From the NCBI GenBank assembly GCA_032718475.1, contig JAUCBJ010004705.1, positions 1 through 45,416 on the forward strand: a DNA stretch of 45,416 nucleotides, read 5' to 3'. This DNA comes from Nemertoderma westbladi. Its lineage: Eukaryota; Xenacoelomorpha; Nemertodermatida; Nemertodermatidae. This document shows, piece by piece, positions 19,480 through 31,252 of the stretch (its first letter is position 1; every line of letters begins with the position of its first letter). Made by a program: the position numbers and the translations under genes. Under the pieces are notes generated by a model that did no database searches, was not told the origin of the DNA, and saw nothing but the letters and a program-made list of their open reading frames with translations.

Positions 19480-20750
19480 CCACCAAAACATCATATTACA
19501 AGGTTATTCTGATGTTACACCATGTGTTAACAGAGCGGCTGATTTTCATTGAAAAATTACACCAGGAAATTTTCTTTATTTCTGTAACTCGATTTGAAAT
19601 AAAGGTTTTCAATGGTATTGTAGATTGTACCCAGTACAAAGCATTGAGAATCAGAATACCAATAAATATCAGTGAATACTAGAAGGCTATGATTTATTAC
19701 AAATCGTAAGCATTTAATCCCATTTTCAATAGACACTAATTCCAGTCTAGGAGTAGGCCTATTAGGTTTAACTTTAACTTAGTAGTCTTTACGTTCTGCA
19801 ATGCTACCAAGAGTGATTTGCTTAAGGTAGAGTTGTTAGAATAGTTTCATTAAAACATCTACTACAGTAATATATATTGATGTACTATATGCTAAATTTG
19901 ATGCAAGTTGAGTGGAATGCAAGTTACTGTAAAGGAAGTTAATTGCTATTTTATATCTTTAGACTTTGTAATACCTCAAGACCTTTATCCTTACTTCATG
20001 GAAATTCATATCCTACAGTTTTCGTTGCTTTAACACAATTTTTCCATTCTTCTTGAAACTCAGCTGGAACCATGACCTACTAAAGTACGACCTGCCAAGC
20101 TGCAGCAGCCCCCCGAAATTAGTGGGCCGGTTTTTAAAATTTAAATATAGCTTGCCTTCCAGGTATGATAATGTTAGGGAATAAATAATTATTCATAATT
20201 ATTATTATAATTGATTCATTCATTAGTTATGGCCTACAGTAATAAACCAATACCGGTCCTGTAAACCTCAGGTTTGTCACCAGACTGTTCCCTATCCACT
20301 ATCCACACAGACAGCTATCTATATACATTACCATACTGCCATACAGTACAGCAGCAGTACACCAGTATGCAGTACACTACTCAGTAATTTTCGCCAGTAC
20401 CTACCTACCAGGACCAGCAGACTCGTACTTGGTACTGCCTTAGGGCCCTAGTGTTCCAAATTAAAAGTATTTCTACCTACTGCCTACTGGCCGACTAGCT
20501 GCAAGCTGAGGTCAGGAGGTAGGCGACTTTTCAAAGCATAACACGGTACTCATTCTCCTATATGGAATATTGACAAATAGCGCGCCACACGGATTCTGGT
20601 TAAACGAAAAGCGCGCCAGCCATGATATTCAATGCGCGCCAACCATTGAAAGATTGACCATAAAATTTTGCAATTATTGTAATCATTTATCAGTTTATAC
20701 TGCAGTACCTACGCTACAGACCTAGAGCTAGACCCACTCCTACAGTATTT
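19480..20750. other. Non-coding stretch
   Basis: No gene recognised. A dispersed repeat copy lies at 20064-20135 and GCGCGCCA motifs at 20575-20640. CAGTAC-rich sequence at 20330-20480 is simple and unstructured. Confidence 0.45.
20064..20135 (+). repeat. Dispersed about 70-bp repeat, copy 1
   Basis: Contains ACCATGACCTACTA, ACGACCTG, AAGCTGCAGCA and TTAGTGGGCCG. The same block appears in reverse complement at 26968-27035, with a few substitutions. Function and family are unknown. Confidence 0.75.
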
Positions 20751-20754
20751 TAAC

Positions 20755-21720
20755 ATGAAAATGCGAGCGCAGCGAGCAAAAAAATTTTGCAGAAATGTAA
20801 ACATGAATAGGCGTAGGCCCTACAGTAATATTCAGGTCAACCGACTGTTTTTAAATACAGACAGACAGACAGATGTGATTAAATTGCGAGCGTACCTAGC
20901 AAGTAAGAAAATTTTTACATTTTTTGGTCAACCGACTATTTTTTACCTACAGATGTGATTATGAATTAAATCGGAGTGTAGCTAGCACGGGAAATCTGCT
21001 GAAACGTGGTTTTAGGCTATATTGGTGTGAACAAATGAAAAACCTTTCAAACAACTCATATTTTGAAAGACATTAAAACTTTGGCCTGATTGGCCATGAT
21101 GATAAACGTGGATTGGATACGGTACCTTTAATGGTTTGTCCAGTTGTCCATAATGTGGGAGTGCAAAACAGTTCAAGGCACGGAACTACTTACAGTATAT
21201 AGGTTAATAAACAAATACTGTAATAAAATATCACTGTATGTAATCAAATATCCCTATTCTATTATAGTTATCAGAATGATGAATAAGAGTAGAGCGTACT
21301 GTAGGCAGGTATAAAACACAAACGCGAGCGAAGCGAGCGAAAATTTTTAAGGCCTAGGCCCCAGGCTGCAAACCACCACTGAACCGCGCACAACGCCCGC
21401 GCACAATTTTTCAGCCGCGCAATATCTGAAAATATACCGCGCGTGGACTGAAAAAACGCGCACACCACGCTGAAAAACAATTCAATTCACACGATTAAAT
21501 AAATAAATCAAAAAAGTATTATTTATTAACGTAAAGAGATAAAAAAATAAATTTAAGCAATGCAAAATGTAAAAAAAACGTGAGCGAAATTTTTCATTTT
21601 AACAATGTAAAATGAAATCGAAACACGAGCGAAGCGTGTGAAATTTTTAATTTTTATATGTAACATGTAGGCCAGCAGGTCTAAAATGAAAAAAAAACGC
21701 GATCAAAGCGTGTAAAAGCT
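20755..21720. repeat. Interspersed GCGAGCGAAGCGAGCG-type repeats
   Basis: Copies of CGCGAGCGAAGCGAGCGAAA followed by a T run occur near 20762, 20887, 21323, 21578, 21622 and 21695, with decay. The motif is partly palindromic. A duplication of GTCAACCGACT plus about 80 bp lies at 20836 and 20929. GCGCAC/CCGCGCAC motifs (about 21385-21470) add to the cluster. The cluster resumes at 22930, after the 1.1-kb repeat. Confidence 0.7.
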
Positions 21721-21835
21721 TCTGTGGGATATAACTGGCCCCTTTTTGCTTCGCAATCCAGTTTCCCCCCAGGCGCTGGAATACTCTAAAAAGGTTCTCT
21801 AACTGTATATATATTCCCCTCGCCCGCAAGGTACC

Positions 21836-22942
21836 GTTACAGGTGTTTTAACGGACATAAAAGTCATTCTGCTATATACGTGTTTTGGCGGACATGGTAA
21901 GGCAAAAAACCTGCAATGCACCAACTACCTTTCACAGCTTAGCCGTGATGATTCATATTACGACATCTAACAGCTGGTTGCTGACATGGAAACAGCCATT
22001 GGACGCATGGTTCTTTGTTTGGCTTGAGCCAATCAGAGCGATTTTTCCTGTCGACGTGTAGCTTTTCGGCCGATCATAAGGAGAGTGTTCAGTCTTACTG
22101 TTTTTACTTGATACTTTGTTGTTATTGCTGTCTAAGCCAGAAACACCGGCTTTTTGGGAAGAACTCTAGTAAAACTGCTTAAATTATCGAAAGTATAAAC
22201 TGTTACCTAACCTACCGATCAATCTAATCAATCAACCTACCTATTAATCATATTATTTGTACTGTTATTTACCGTCAGTTATTAATTGTACCTATTTGTT
22301 GATGGAAATATTGCTCTTTGGAGAATACTGATAAATCACCCAAAATTCCCAAGTTTCTTGATACACTACAGGTTAGAGAGGCGGGCTATATATAACAATT
22401 GCGATTTATATGAATGTGGTGTGTATTGAATCTAATGTTATTTAGCAGACCCTACGTGAGTCAATTGCTGCTCTCTTTATGTGTGATCAAATATACTGAC
22501 GGTCGGCAGGATAGTGTGTATGATTGTGATAGGTAACAAAGTATTTCCTAAAGAATACGCTTTATACTTTAATCATAAGCGGTATCGTTGCGTTTTAGTA
22601 TAAGTCTTAGTTCTGTTTAAATAGATAAAGCGCCACGTCCTAAAGGAACTGTTAATATTTCCCGAAAGCCAATAATATCTGTCAGAGATTAATTATTAAC
22701 GATCTATCGAATAATACAGTAAGTTTACACTGCAACCTTACACTGCAATAATACAATTTAAGCATCCGAATTCAGCCTCCCGGGTGTAGATCCATCGGGT
22801 GAATGATCGCGCATGGGCTGACTTCGGCTAATGTTTTGTGTATTAGCATAAATTGTTGTCGTATGCTAAAGGTGTTTTAATTAACGAAAAGACATATAAA
22901 TTTTGGCAGGTTAAACTGCTAAAGGTCTTCAAAAGCGCGAAC
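21836..22942 (+). repeat. 1.1-kb dispersed repeat, plus-strand copy
   Basis: Diverged but continuous similarity in reverse complement to 43219-44290: shared blocks are GTGTTTTAGCGGACATAA-like, TGGAGAATACTGATAAAT-like, GAATGATCGCGCAT, GACTTCGGCTAATGTT-like and the final GGCAGGTTAAACTGCTAAAG followed by AAAGCGCGAAC. Both copies stop at AAAGCGCGAAC, which suggests a true 3' end. The left end starts within the 49-bp tandem motif of the other copy, so this copy looks truncated at its 5' side. It seems to lie inside the GCGAGCG repeat cluster. Confidence 0.8.
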
Positions 22943-23195
22943 AAAGCGAGCGAAATTTTTTTATTTTAACAATGCAAAATGGAAAAGAAACGCGAGCGGA
23001 GCGAGTGGAATTTTTTATGGCTAATTATTTTTCTCATTAAATTGCAGTTTTGCACACACTTTATAACTTTTTTTACACCTCATCCGCGCACTTTGACTTT
23101 TAATATTTTGCACAGATTACCGCGCACTTTTGGTGTTTTTCACACAATTCCGCGCACTTTTATTTCAATTCCGCGGACTTTTACCTTATTAAGTT
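22943..23195. repeat. GCGAGCG repeats and CCGCGCACTTTT repeats
   Basis: Two more CGCGAGCGGAGCGAGTGG-like copies (about 22935 and 22990) are followed by four copies of a CCGCGCACTTTT motif spaced 25-55 bp apart (about 23085-23175). Similar GCGCAC motifs occur at 21385-21470 on the other side of the 1.1-kb repeat. Confidence 0.65.
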
Positions 23196-23635
23196 GTATA
23201 GTACAATATTAAGTTTCAGGAGCAGGAAATGTATAGTAGTGGTCAGTTCTTTGGTAAGGATGCCTCATCAGATCAACTTTATTCTGTCTCGTGTGCTTTA
23301 TGGTGACTTCAAGGAAAAAATCTATTGCTATAGTTATTCATGCCAAAGCAGTTGTTTCTGCGACAAAATTCTACAGTACAGGTGGGTATTGAAATATGCA
23401 TTACTATTCTCCGTGGTGCTAACTTTAATCTTATTGCAGTCATTACTGATGGCAGCTCTGTAAATACCGCAGCTTTTGACAAGCTACACGTCAATATAAC
23501 ATGCCACATTTAATGTTTGATTCTATTCACATTATAAAAAATATTAGGTTTCTGGGTATATTATTGAATATTTTGTAATTACGATGAAATTGGTTTATTC
23601 TGTACCGCTGCATAAATTTGGCGAGCATACTATAC
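23196..23635. other. Non-coding stretch
   Basis: Short open frames only; no motif recognised. Confidence 0.4.
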
Positions 23636-23639
23636 ATGG

Positions 23640-23912
23640 AGGAGTTTACTATAATATGGAGGACATTAAACCCCCAAGCGTAACATTTGAACAGAGCTGC
23701 AACCACTTAGCAGGATATTACTTGCATAGTGAGGACCAGCCCAGCCCATTCACAATCTTGTGCTTTGGTGGCCTCATGGAGAGATATGTATGGTGGGCAG
23801 CCCTTGATTTTCTTGAGATGCCTCTTAAAGGACAATGACCTTAATAGTGCTGTGATTGGGAGTTGTGGTAGCCAATGTTCTCAGGAAGTCAGCATAGCAT
23901 TCTTATACACCA
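23640..23912 (+). pseudogene. LINE (family 1) 3' fragment, plus strand
   Basis: Old relic of the LINE C-terminal region: peptide YNMEDIKPPSVTFEQSCNHL aligns with the YNIGGVSLVPPSLTLEQNRL region of copy B; GAGGACCAGCC and GGGCAGCCCTTGATTTTCTT follow. The 3' side ends with the family-typical CAGCATAGCATTCTTA. Frames are broken. Confidence 0.8.
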
Positions 23913-25150
23913 TGCCTATTTTAGACCTATACGTCTATTTATTTGCAGATAATGTGTTTAGCATTGCTCGGGTTATCATCTAACTCGTTGCTTTAATATC
24001 CGATTCATATATCGGTGGTTCTTAAGTACCGGTATCTATAATTTCATAATGCAGTTAAGCTCAATGGCTTTAAAAATATTTACCATCATAAAGATGTGAA
24101 AAAAATATAAACGTAACTTTGGAGTAAAATTTACTTTGCAGTAAAAAATCAAAAAGCAAACAGTCGGCCGAGGCCGGAGTCGACCCGAAGGCTCCTCTTT
24201 TGATAGCTGCTAGGCCTACCCGAGGCGAGGGTATAGGGGTGGGCGTTACTCCTATCCCTTGTTTTTTTGCAGTAAAATCCCATTAAATACCGTTTTAGGT
24301 ATCAGGACCTTAGGCCCACCCCACTGGCGGGCACTGGCTTTCGGATGGTTCAGTTCGGTTGTCACTGAACTTTTTATTTTATTTTATTACCTTTTGGCCT
24401 TTATTACCTTTTTATTTCTTGTAAAACTCCTATATTCTACCCCCAAGGTCGTCAAGTCGGGGTTGTTGAAGTAATGGCATGCTATAAAGTATAAATATAG
24501 AATATATTATATTCAATTCATAACAAGTCACTTAAGACTATAGTATATAAAAATAATAATATATATATATATAATAATATATAATGTGCATAAGAATATA
24601 GAATAGCTTGTTTCAAAACATGTCACTTTTCATTGCTTATTTGATACTGCCAGTACCAGATGCTACACTACCAGTTTGGAATCGATTCTAAATGTTAGCG
24701 CATTTGCACCTATTTAACAGCAACACTAAACTTCCAGATGGTACATGTGAGATTTTTTCCCCATAAAAATCCGGAGGGAAAGAAATTTAGGAACCAAACG
24801 TTGTAACTAAATAAAAGTTTAAGTTACAGAATAATAGAATAAAACTACGTTGGGGATTTCCGGCTAAATCAAGAGTCAAATGAAACCACAGGAATGGTTT
24901 GAAAGGCGACTCGACTCGCCTTACAATTCGTTCTAGTTAAAGTAAAGGAAGGTTTTCTTTGTACCTTTGTTTAGGCTTTCCTAGGGAAACTGAAAGTAAA
25001 CAAACCAGTAGGCGGACCTGAATACACCTACGCCGTGTAGAATGCCCTACACACCACACAATCCAAACCAGTCAAATTTACCTCGCAAACCTGCTCAGAG
25101 CAAGCGAACCCACATGCCAATGATGGTTGGTAGATCCTGGAAGCTGATTA
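23913..25150. other. Non-coding stretch
   Basis: Contains a GC-rich patch at 24165-24345 (GGCCGAGGCCGGAGTCGAC) and a dinucleotide TA run at 24545-24585. No gene recognised. Confidence 0.4.
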
Positions 25151-25154
25151 GACC

Positions 25155-25445
25155 GTGGAGCGCCCATGTGAAGAATACCAGGATTTCACTTTTCGGTCGA
25201 CTTTTTATTGGAATTTTAAATATGAAGATTTTTATTTTTTTTAATTTATCTTTATTAAGTGTTTTATAGCGCTTATTTCTGTCTTATAACCTGTACATAT
25301 ACTAATTCGTTTATTGTTTTGGTTAGATTCAGCCCTTCTGTAACCTGTGGTTTTGGTGAAAACCTGGTATTCTTCACATCGGGGTAACTGCAAAGTGAAA
25401 TATAACGGCAGAAAGTCTGGCATTCTTCACATGGGCCCCGTGGAG
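25155..25445. repeat. Inverted-repeat segment with CATGTGAAGAATACCAGG motif
   Basis: GGAGCGCCCATGTGAAGAAT at 25157-25180 returns in reverse complement at about 25420-25443, and a third copy (GATGTGAAGAATACCAGG in reverse) lies at about 25355-25375. Another direct copy is at 19017-19045. Probably ends of a small MITE or SINE family; no TSD was found. Confidence 0.6.
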
Positions 25446-26960
25446 CATCCACATCCCACATCATCGATCTCGCATTGAACGACTCGCCCGCGCCCGTTAA
25501 CGATAAGGTGCCTCTCCGGTCATCCGTCTTAGTAACCAGTCAACCTAAGGTCGGCCATAATCCGACCTTGGCGTGACGTGAAGAGTTTTAATCCTTATGC
25601 CAGTAACCGATAGTTCCCCCCATAAGGCCAAAGGCCTTTTAGGTCAACGCCCGAAAGCCTAAAGGAAAATGTAGTTTGAAACTCGGAATACTATATTTTA
25701 GATTGCCTGGAAAAAACCTTTGATGAAAACTAAGCTTCTAACTTCCTAAGAAAGGTAAGGTGGAGTACAAAGACTCATGAAAATATACCGGTGACAAAAT
25801 ATCTTCTAAACCAATGTAGAAATATATCACTAACAATATAAATAATTGTGATCAACTAATCAAATAACTTTAACTTATACAACCGGCAGAATAATATTGG
25901 CAAATTGTGAATTTTGAACACCGTGAATCGAGACTAATAATAATTCTGTAGCAACTGTATTATATCAGGACAATAAACAGGGCCGCTTTATCAATATCAA
26001 GGCCCCTACTCCTCTAGGCGGTAATGTAGGTTATATCAGCTGACCAATAATAGGAAACTACCTTTACTACACAGCATTTTCCCTAATGCATTTTCCGCCT
26101 AAGTAAACGGTTTAACCAATATAATCATAATTGTTACAGGGAGCCACTCGGATGGAGAGGATTAATTGAAATCAATATAATACAATGCTATAACCGGCAC
26201 ATTATCTAAGGCTATCTGACGGCTTGTAAAATATAGCACATGAATTTAACTAAATATAATTTCCGGTCAAATAAATTAATTCCTGCTGAGAATATTGTTA
26301 TAAATTTTGCCAACAAAAATATAAAATATCCGCTGTAGCTGAAACCTGTAAAGCTATAATTTGGACCAAAAATAAGTAAATAACGGAGCGAGTTCCAAAA
26401 AAGTGACAATGCAGACTTGAAAGGCGGGGGGGGGGGGGGGGGGGCGGTTTAACTGCTAGATTAATAAGGCCACCTAGAACTTTCGCATTTCCTTACAGGC
26501 ACTGCGAATTTACAATCTCAATTACATTCAATTATAATAAACTGTGTGTAAACGACAACCATTATTAACTTTCGTTAATTGGCAGGATGGCCCAATTCAA
26601 GGCCTACTTGCAGCGTGTTTGTCTGATTATATACCGTGATTGTGTTAATTAAGCTCGAACAAACAGATAAGCCACAGATCGTTGAGATTGAATGTGTATT
26701 TGGAAGGACATAATATAATTTACAATATCAATTGAGTCAAACATCTTGTCGCTCTACTTAGTAAGCGGTGTCAAATCTGAGCAAAACAGATTATTATTTT
26801 AACAGCTAAGCGCTATTTTTCGACCTAAGCGGTTTTTTCGACCTCGGCTTTTAAATAAAACCTCCTCTCATGACCTAATATAATTATAATGGAGACTGGT
26901 ATAAATAACGCATGGAGAGTGTAACCGGAAAAATAACAACCAGTTTACAAGTAAAAACAA
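25446..26960. other. Non-coding stretch with short hairpin and G tract
   Basis: A hairpin AAGGTCGG/CCGACCTT is at about 25548-25570 and a 19-G run at 26426-26444. No protein gene or RNA gene recognised. Confidence 0.45.
26426..26444 (+). repeat. Run of 19 G
   Basis: Uninterrupted guanine tract in an otherwise AT-rich setting; quadruplex-prone and length-unstable. Confidence 0.95.
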
Positions 26961-26967
26961 AGTCGGC

Positions 26968-27035
26968 CCACTAAATTTGGAGGGTTGCTGCAGCTTGCCA
27001 GGTCGTATTATAGTAGGTCATGGTCCTCTCTAATC
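26968..27035 (-). repeat. Dispersed about 70-bp repeat, copy 2
   Basis: Reverse complement of the block at 20064-20135: GGGCCGAC/GTCGGCCC, TTGCTGCAGCTTG, CAGGTCGTA, TAGTAGGTCATGGT. Both copies are bounded by unrelated sequence. Confidence 0.75.
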
Positions 27036-27039
27036 AGGG

Positions 27040-27540
27040 AACCTTGTTACTCCTTCAATTGTTTGTAGCCAAACAATTCTGTCGCGCACCAACTATTTTT
27101 TTAATGATTACTCTACCAACCATCGCCATTATTCCTCCTATACGCCTTGACCATATATGACTATTGATTTTATACTAGTCAAACAACACACCAGTGGATA
27201 TATGGATATAACACAATAACCATGTACTGTATATTGTATATAACATGTATATACTGCAGTTTGCGACGTTAAACCAACTATAAGAAGAGTAAGAGTATAC
27301 AACGATCGTATTAATATGAAGAGTAGGAACTGTTGGTATTAACATTAATGCAATAATGCTTATGTGTGTATATATTAATTGAATTTGAGTTCATTTAATA
27401 ACATAGATAGAGCTATTAATGCACAAGTTAGGTATTAATTAGGTAAGTTAAGTATTATGTAAAGTTAGGTATTCATTTAGATAAGTTAAATATTCCATTA
27501 TTGAATCTGTAATAAATTATCTTATAATTTAATTTTGTTC
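27040..27540. other. Non-coding AT-rich stretch
   Basis: Only simple repeats such as AAGTTAGGTATTAATT near 27425-27490. Nothing recognised. Confidence 0.45.
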
Positions 27541-27544
27541 AGAA

Positions 27545-27665
27545 ATGTAAAGAAATGAGGAAGCATTTCACCGAGGGTCGAACCAGCATAATGCGCGTTT
27601 GGGACTACGACTACCCGCCTCATCAGTAGCTCTAACCAGTTAGAGCGACTCTCCCCTGATTCGTG
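27545..27665 (-). mobile_element. tRNA-derived SINE fragment
   Basis: On the minus strand, CTAACTGGTTAGAGC gives an A-box-like sequence near 27640 and GGTTCGACCCT gives a B box near 27575, with a stretched spacing of about 45 bp. The flanks are AT-rich. The head is not foldable as a normal tRNA, so this is taken as a SINE head. Confidence 0.6.
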
Positions 27666-27899
27666 CCTACTTAATCCACTTCTATTGAACAACAGGCAGT
27701 TTTGAGTTGAATATCCTATCACTATGTATTTACATAATACAAATATATATAATAATCATATATTATTAATATATATAATAATAATGTATAAAGGTGTGTA
27801 AAGAGTTGTTAAAATATTAAATGAAACCAAGTACGACAATAATGTTTTAATAATCAAAAAAATATATATAAAATATAATATATCGCTCAAGCTTTCAAT

Positions 27900-28231
27900 A
27901 AATTATTTTTATCTTCTTCAGTTGTTGTTAAATTATAAATTATTTCAGGAACAATTTCCTATACAATAAATCATGCATTTAGTATTAAGACTTAAATTAA
28001 ATAAATTCCTCTCTTGATTGCATTCTAGGTCCGGATTGAATACATTTAACCCAAAGTTGTTAACAAAATTAGGAGTTGTTAACAACTTTGGGTTAAATGT
28101 ATTCAATCCGGACTCTTAGAATGCAATCTAGAGGAATTTATTTAATTAAAGTCTTAATACTAAATGCATGATTTATCGTCTAGGAAATTGTTCTAGAAAT
28201 AATTTATTATTTGACACCACTGGAGAAGATA
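27900..28231. mobile_element. Foldback MITE with arms of about 160 bp
   Basis: Arms pair around a short loop near 28058-28072. Inner part: AACTTTGGGTTAAATGTATT; further out: TGCATTTAGTATTAAGACTT and AGGAACAATTTCCTA-like sequence, then TTATCTTCTTCAGT against ACTGGAGAAGATAA. There is no coding capacity. It ends 55 bp before the Harbinger element. Confidence 0.82.
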
Positions 28232-28299
28232 ATATTATATTGTATATAATATTTTTTTTTTATACATTGTTGTCAATCTCGGTTATAGGCCCGGTTGTT

Positions 28300-28465
28300 C
28301 AAACTAAATGTACATTTAACTTTAAATGTACATTTAAATATCTTAAATGTACATTTAGTTAAATGGACCATTAAACCATTCAAAATCGGGTTGTTCAAAT
28401 GATTTTAAATGTCCATTTAACTAAAATGTACATTTAAGATATTTAAATGTACATTTAGGGGAAAA
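28300..28465. repeat. Inverted AAATGTACATTTAA cluster in the Harbinger left end
   Basis: Several AAATGTACATTTAA palindromes are themselves arranged as a larger inverted repeat (TTAAATGTACATTTAGTTAAATGG against CATTTAACTAAAATGTACATTTAA-like sequence). A second copy of the terminal motif CGGGTTGTTCAAATG is at about 28386-28402. It suggests an internal duplication or a nested MITE end. Confidence 0.7.
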
Positions 28466-28640
28466 CTTTTTAAAGTGAAAGTAAATTTACGTGTTTCCTA
28501 TTCTGCACTGGGTTGTAGGTACCGGTACCAATTCGTAGCCTACCGTGTCCGCCACCCATAGTTTAGCGACAACATATATTATTTACTTTGTATATATATG
28601 GTACATTAACAGTACTGTACCGGTATAAATTAATTTAATA

Positions 28641-29430
28641 ATGTCTCTCTCCACCATGGCTTCCTCTTGTCGATCTACTTAAAAAAGACGCCGATCCCAG
28701 AATTGGAACGTCGGTGATTCCTGTGAACTGGTTTCACTGTATGAAAGATTCCACCCGACCATTTCAGGAGCATTCAGTAAAACTAGAAATATAACTCCAG
28801 AATCCAAGGAACGTGCGTGGGTAGAGATTACGTCTAAGTTCAATATTTCAGGGGTTGACGGTACACGCACCAAAGACGAAATATATAAAAAAAATTGAAA
28901 ATATAAAAACCATTGTTCGTACCTACGCCAATGGATTAAAGTTTCACCGAACCGGCGGAGGCGAGACACCACCTACACCACCATCATTTGTCATCAAGAT
29001 GATGGACTTAATGCATGGCAGCACTGGTGATCGTGATATGATTCACGGAATAGGTTCAGGGTGCGAGAGTGGTCTGCACAATAATCTAGTATCTTCCCCC
29101 GCCACGGAAACCGACATTGTTGTCGATGATGGTGAAGTTCCTGATCCTGACTCCAATTCGAACATGGAAAATGGCACAGGATTGACTAGTGGTGCCAGCA
29201 TTGTGCCAAACACCAAGCGTAGCCGTCTAGATTCCGCACAGGAACCGCTTGGGCTTAGTTTACAGCGGCAACAGCTCGAAATGATACGAGAAAATCGGTA
29301 CTTAATATATCTTCAGACAATTAAGACCAAAGAAAAACTACTTTTGATGAACATACCGATTCCACCACCCCAGAATTCCTCAATGTCTGACGCAGCAGTT
29401 AATTATAATTATCTCCAGCTGGATACTTAA
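28641..29430 (+). pseudogene. Harbinger Myb/SANT-like DNA-binding protein, broken
   Basis: An ATG at 28641 opens a short frame ended by TAA at 28680-28682. Without a break in frame the sequence continues as a Myb/MADF-like domain: NWNVGDSCELVSLYERFHP, then TPESKERAWVEITSKFNISG and KDEIYKK. A frameshift in the A-run at about 28887-28895 moves to the frame 28855-29430 (NIKTIVRTYANGLKFHRTGG), followed by an acidic, Ser/Thr-rich tail and a C-terminal helix (QRQQLEMIREN). In Harbinger elements this protein carries the transposase to the termini. One early stop and one frameshift are visible. Confidence 0.78.
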
Positions 29431-30223
29431 GGCAGCATTATTTAACTATTTAATATGTAGTAGTAATACAAATAGCAAATAGTAGTACCGGTATAGCTGA
29501 TAGCTAGTAATATACCTTGACCTACACATATACCTTGACCAGGCCCACTAAACAATATCAACCTACTAAATAATAATAATGATAAGCAACCTGTTTGCTG
29601 GACAACTAAAATGTTGTAATTCCTGTTCCTGATTTGATAGATTTACTTAGGTTCAATATAAGCTAAGCCGATACCCCTTTGATTAGACTTTAGTTTAATC
29701 ATCATTAGCAACAAGCACCAAGTGTGCTATTGTTGAAATTTGACACACAAATAGTGCCACCACCACCTAGTAAACTATACAATGCGTTGCAATGCAATAG
29801 ATGCATACAATATACACATACAATATACAATGCGATGTAAATAGTAATGAATATTGTATGTAGTAGACAATGCCTGTACTGCAGCACAAATTAAAATATA
29901 AAAAGCCGGCACCGACCCACAGCCAACAGTTTTGAAATAATAATACACGACGCGATACATTAACCATTAATACTTTTATTTCGGAGCGCAAAGTATTAGA
30001 GTTATTAGGATTAGAGTGGTTGGGTATTATAACACTTTGTAGTTCCTTAACCTCACAGAGCCAAGTTAAAGGATAATAATTAATTATTTACAGCAAAAAC
30101 TATAACGACCCTCCCTACTATTTATTTTTAGAAACTTGACCAATTATAAAATTACAAATTAACCATATCGACGTTAATGAATATGATGTACCGACCGTTT
30201 AATACTTATTTAGAATAGTTTGG

Positions 30224-31252
30224 TTATGTAAAATACACCGATATTAAATTAGAACGAAAGAGCTGGCCATCTTGCGCACCTTCATAGTTTCCGTTGACCT
30301 GGTGATTTTCATAGCCCTCCGTATCTGGTGGGAGTGGGTCTCCCCGCATCATAGCAATGTTATGTAGTATCGCGCATGCTACAATAATGCGACATACTCT
30401 CTTGGATCGCATTCTCATCTCACCATGGAGGCAGTGAAACCGACGTTTAAGGATACCAAATGCGCCTTCTACCACATTCCTGATTTTCTTATGGGCTGTA
30501 TTATAACGCCTTTCCGCCCTCGCTTCTATCTCTGGCTCTAGGAGTGGGGTGAGTAGCCAACGCTGACAAGGATACCCGCTGTCTCCCAACAGAATTCCTT
30601 TACGTTTGCCGGTTGCGAAATCAATTCCAACTTTACTACTCTTTAAAACACGTGAGTCGTGCACACTGCCAGGCCAATCGGCAACAATGTTCAGAAATAT
30701 GCGATTTGCATCGCAGATGGCTTGAAAATTTACACTATAGTAACCTAAGCGGTTGATGTAGTAGACACTCTGGTCCCCAGGCGGTGCTATTATCTTCACA
30801 TGAGATCAATCGATCGCGCCAACTACGCCAGGGACACCAGCAACCGCAAAGAAGTCCTCCTTAAGTTTCTGCAAATTAGCTTCGCCGGTTGGCAAACATA
30901 TGAATTTATTTAAATGTTTCAGGAGAGCGTTCGTTACTCGAAAAATTGTCCTGCTAACACAAGACTTCGATATTGGAATTGTGTCACCAACCACATTCTG
31001 GAAGGAACCCGATGCGTAAAACCTCAGAGTAACTGCTAGCTGTAACTCAACACTCAAAGCTTTGTTGAGCTTAGTTTGACGTTTTAGATCGTGTTTGACG
31101 AGGTCGCAAATGTTGGCAAATGTTGGCTTTGTAAAACGGTAGCGCTGGAAGAATTCAGTGCTATTATAGTAATTCAGTGGATTTATTTTAGTTCTATTTT
31201 TTCTAACTTTCTTTCTTGTACTGAGATTAATCAAGAGAAGAACGAATGCCAT
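30224..31252 (-). pseudogene. Harbinger DDE transposase with one nonsense codon
   Basis: Minus strand. The N-terminal part (31252-30809) holds the helix-turn-helix region FYASGSFQNVVGDTIPISKS and ends at VVGAID with the first catalytic Asp. The next codon is TGA (30806-30808), where the family usually has a Cys before Thr/Ser-His. The remainder (30805-30224) is in the same frame, with HVKIIAPP, GDSGYP (second Asp) and NVVEGAFGILKRRF (catalytic Glu), then ACAILHNIAM. All three catalytic residues are kept. Upstream coding may begin before 31252. A single substitution therefore seems to be the main lesion. Confidence 0.9.

Noticed and set aside
21836-22942. Solo LTR interpretation of the 1.1-kb repeat
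   Set aside because: The ends are not TG...CA, no TSD was found, and the left end is truncated relative to the other copy; a 3' tail fits better, though this is not proven.
22979-23212. Plus-strand 77-codon frame over the GCGAGCG/CCGCGCAC repeats
   Set aside because: Repetitive peptide from the CCGCGCACTTTT repeats, without domain features.
24165-24260. tRNA-like B box GGGTCGACTCC on the minus strand
   Set aside because: No convincing A box at proper spacing and no foldable cloverleaf.
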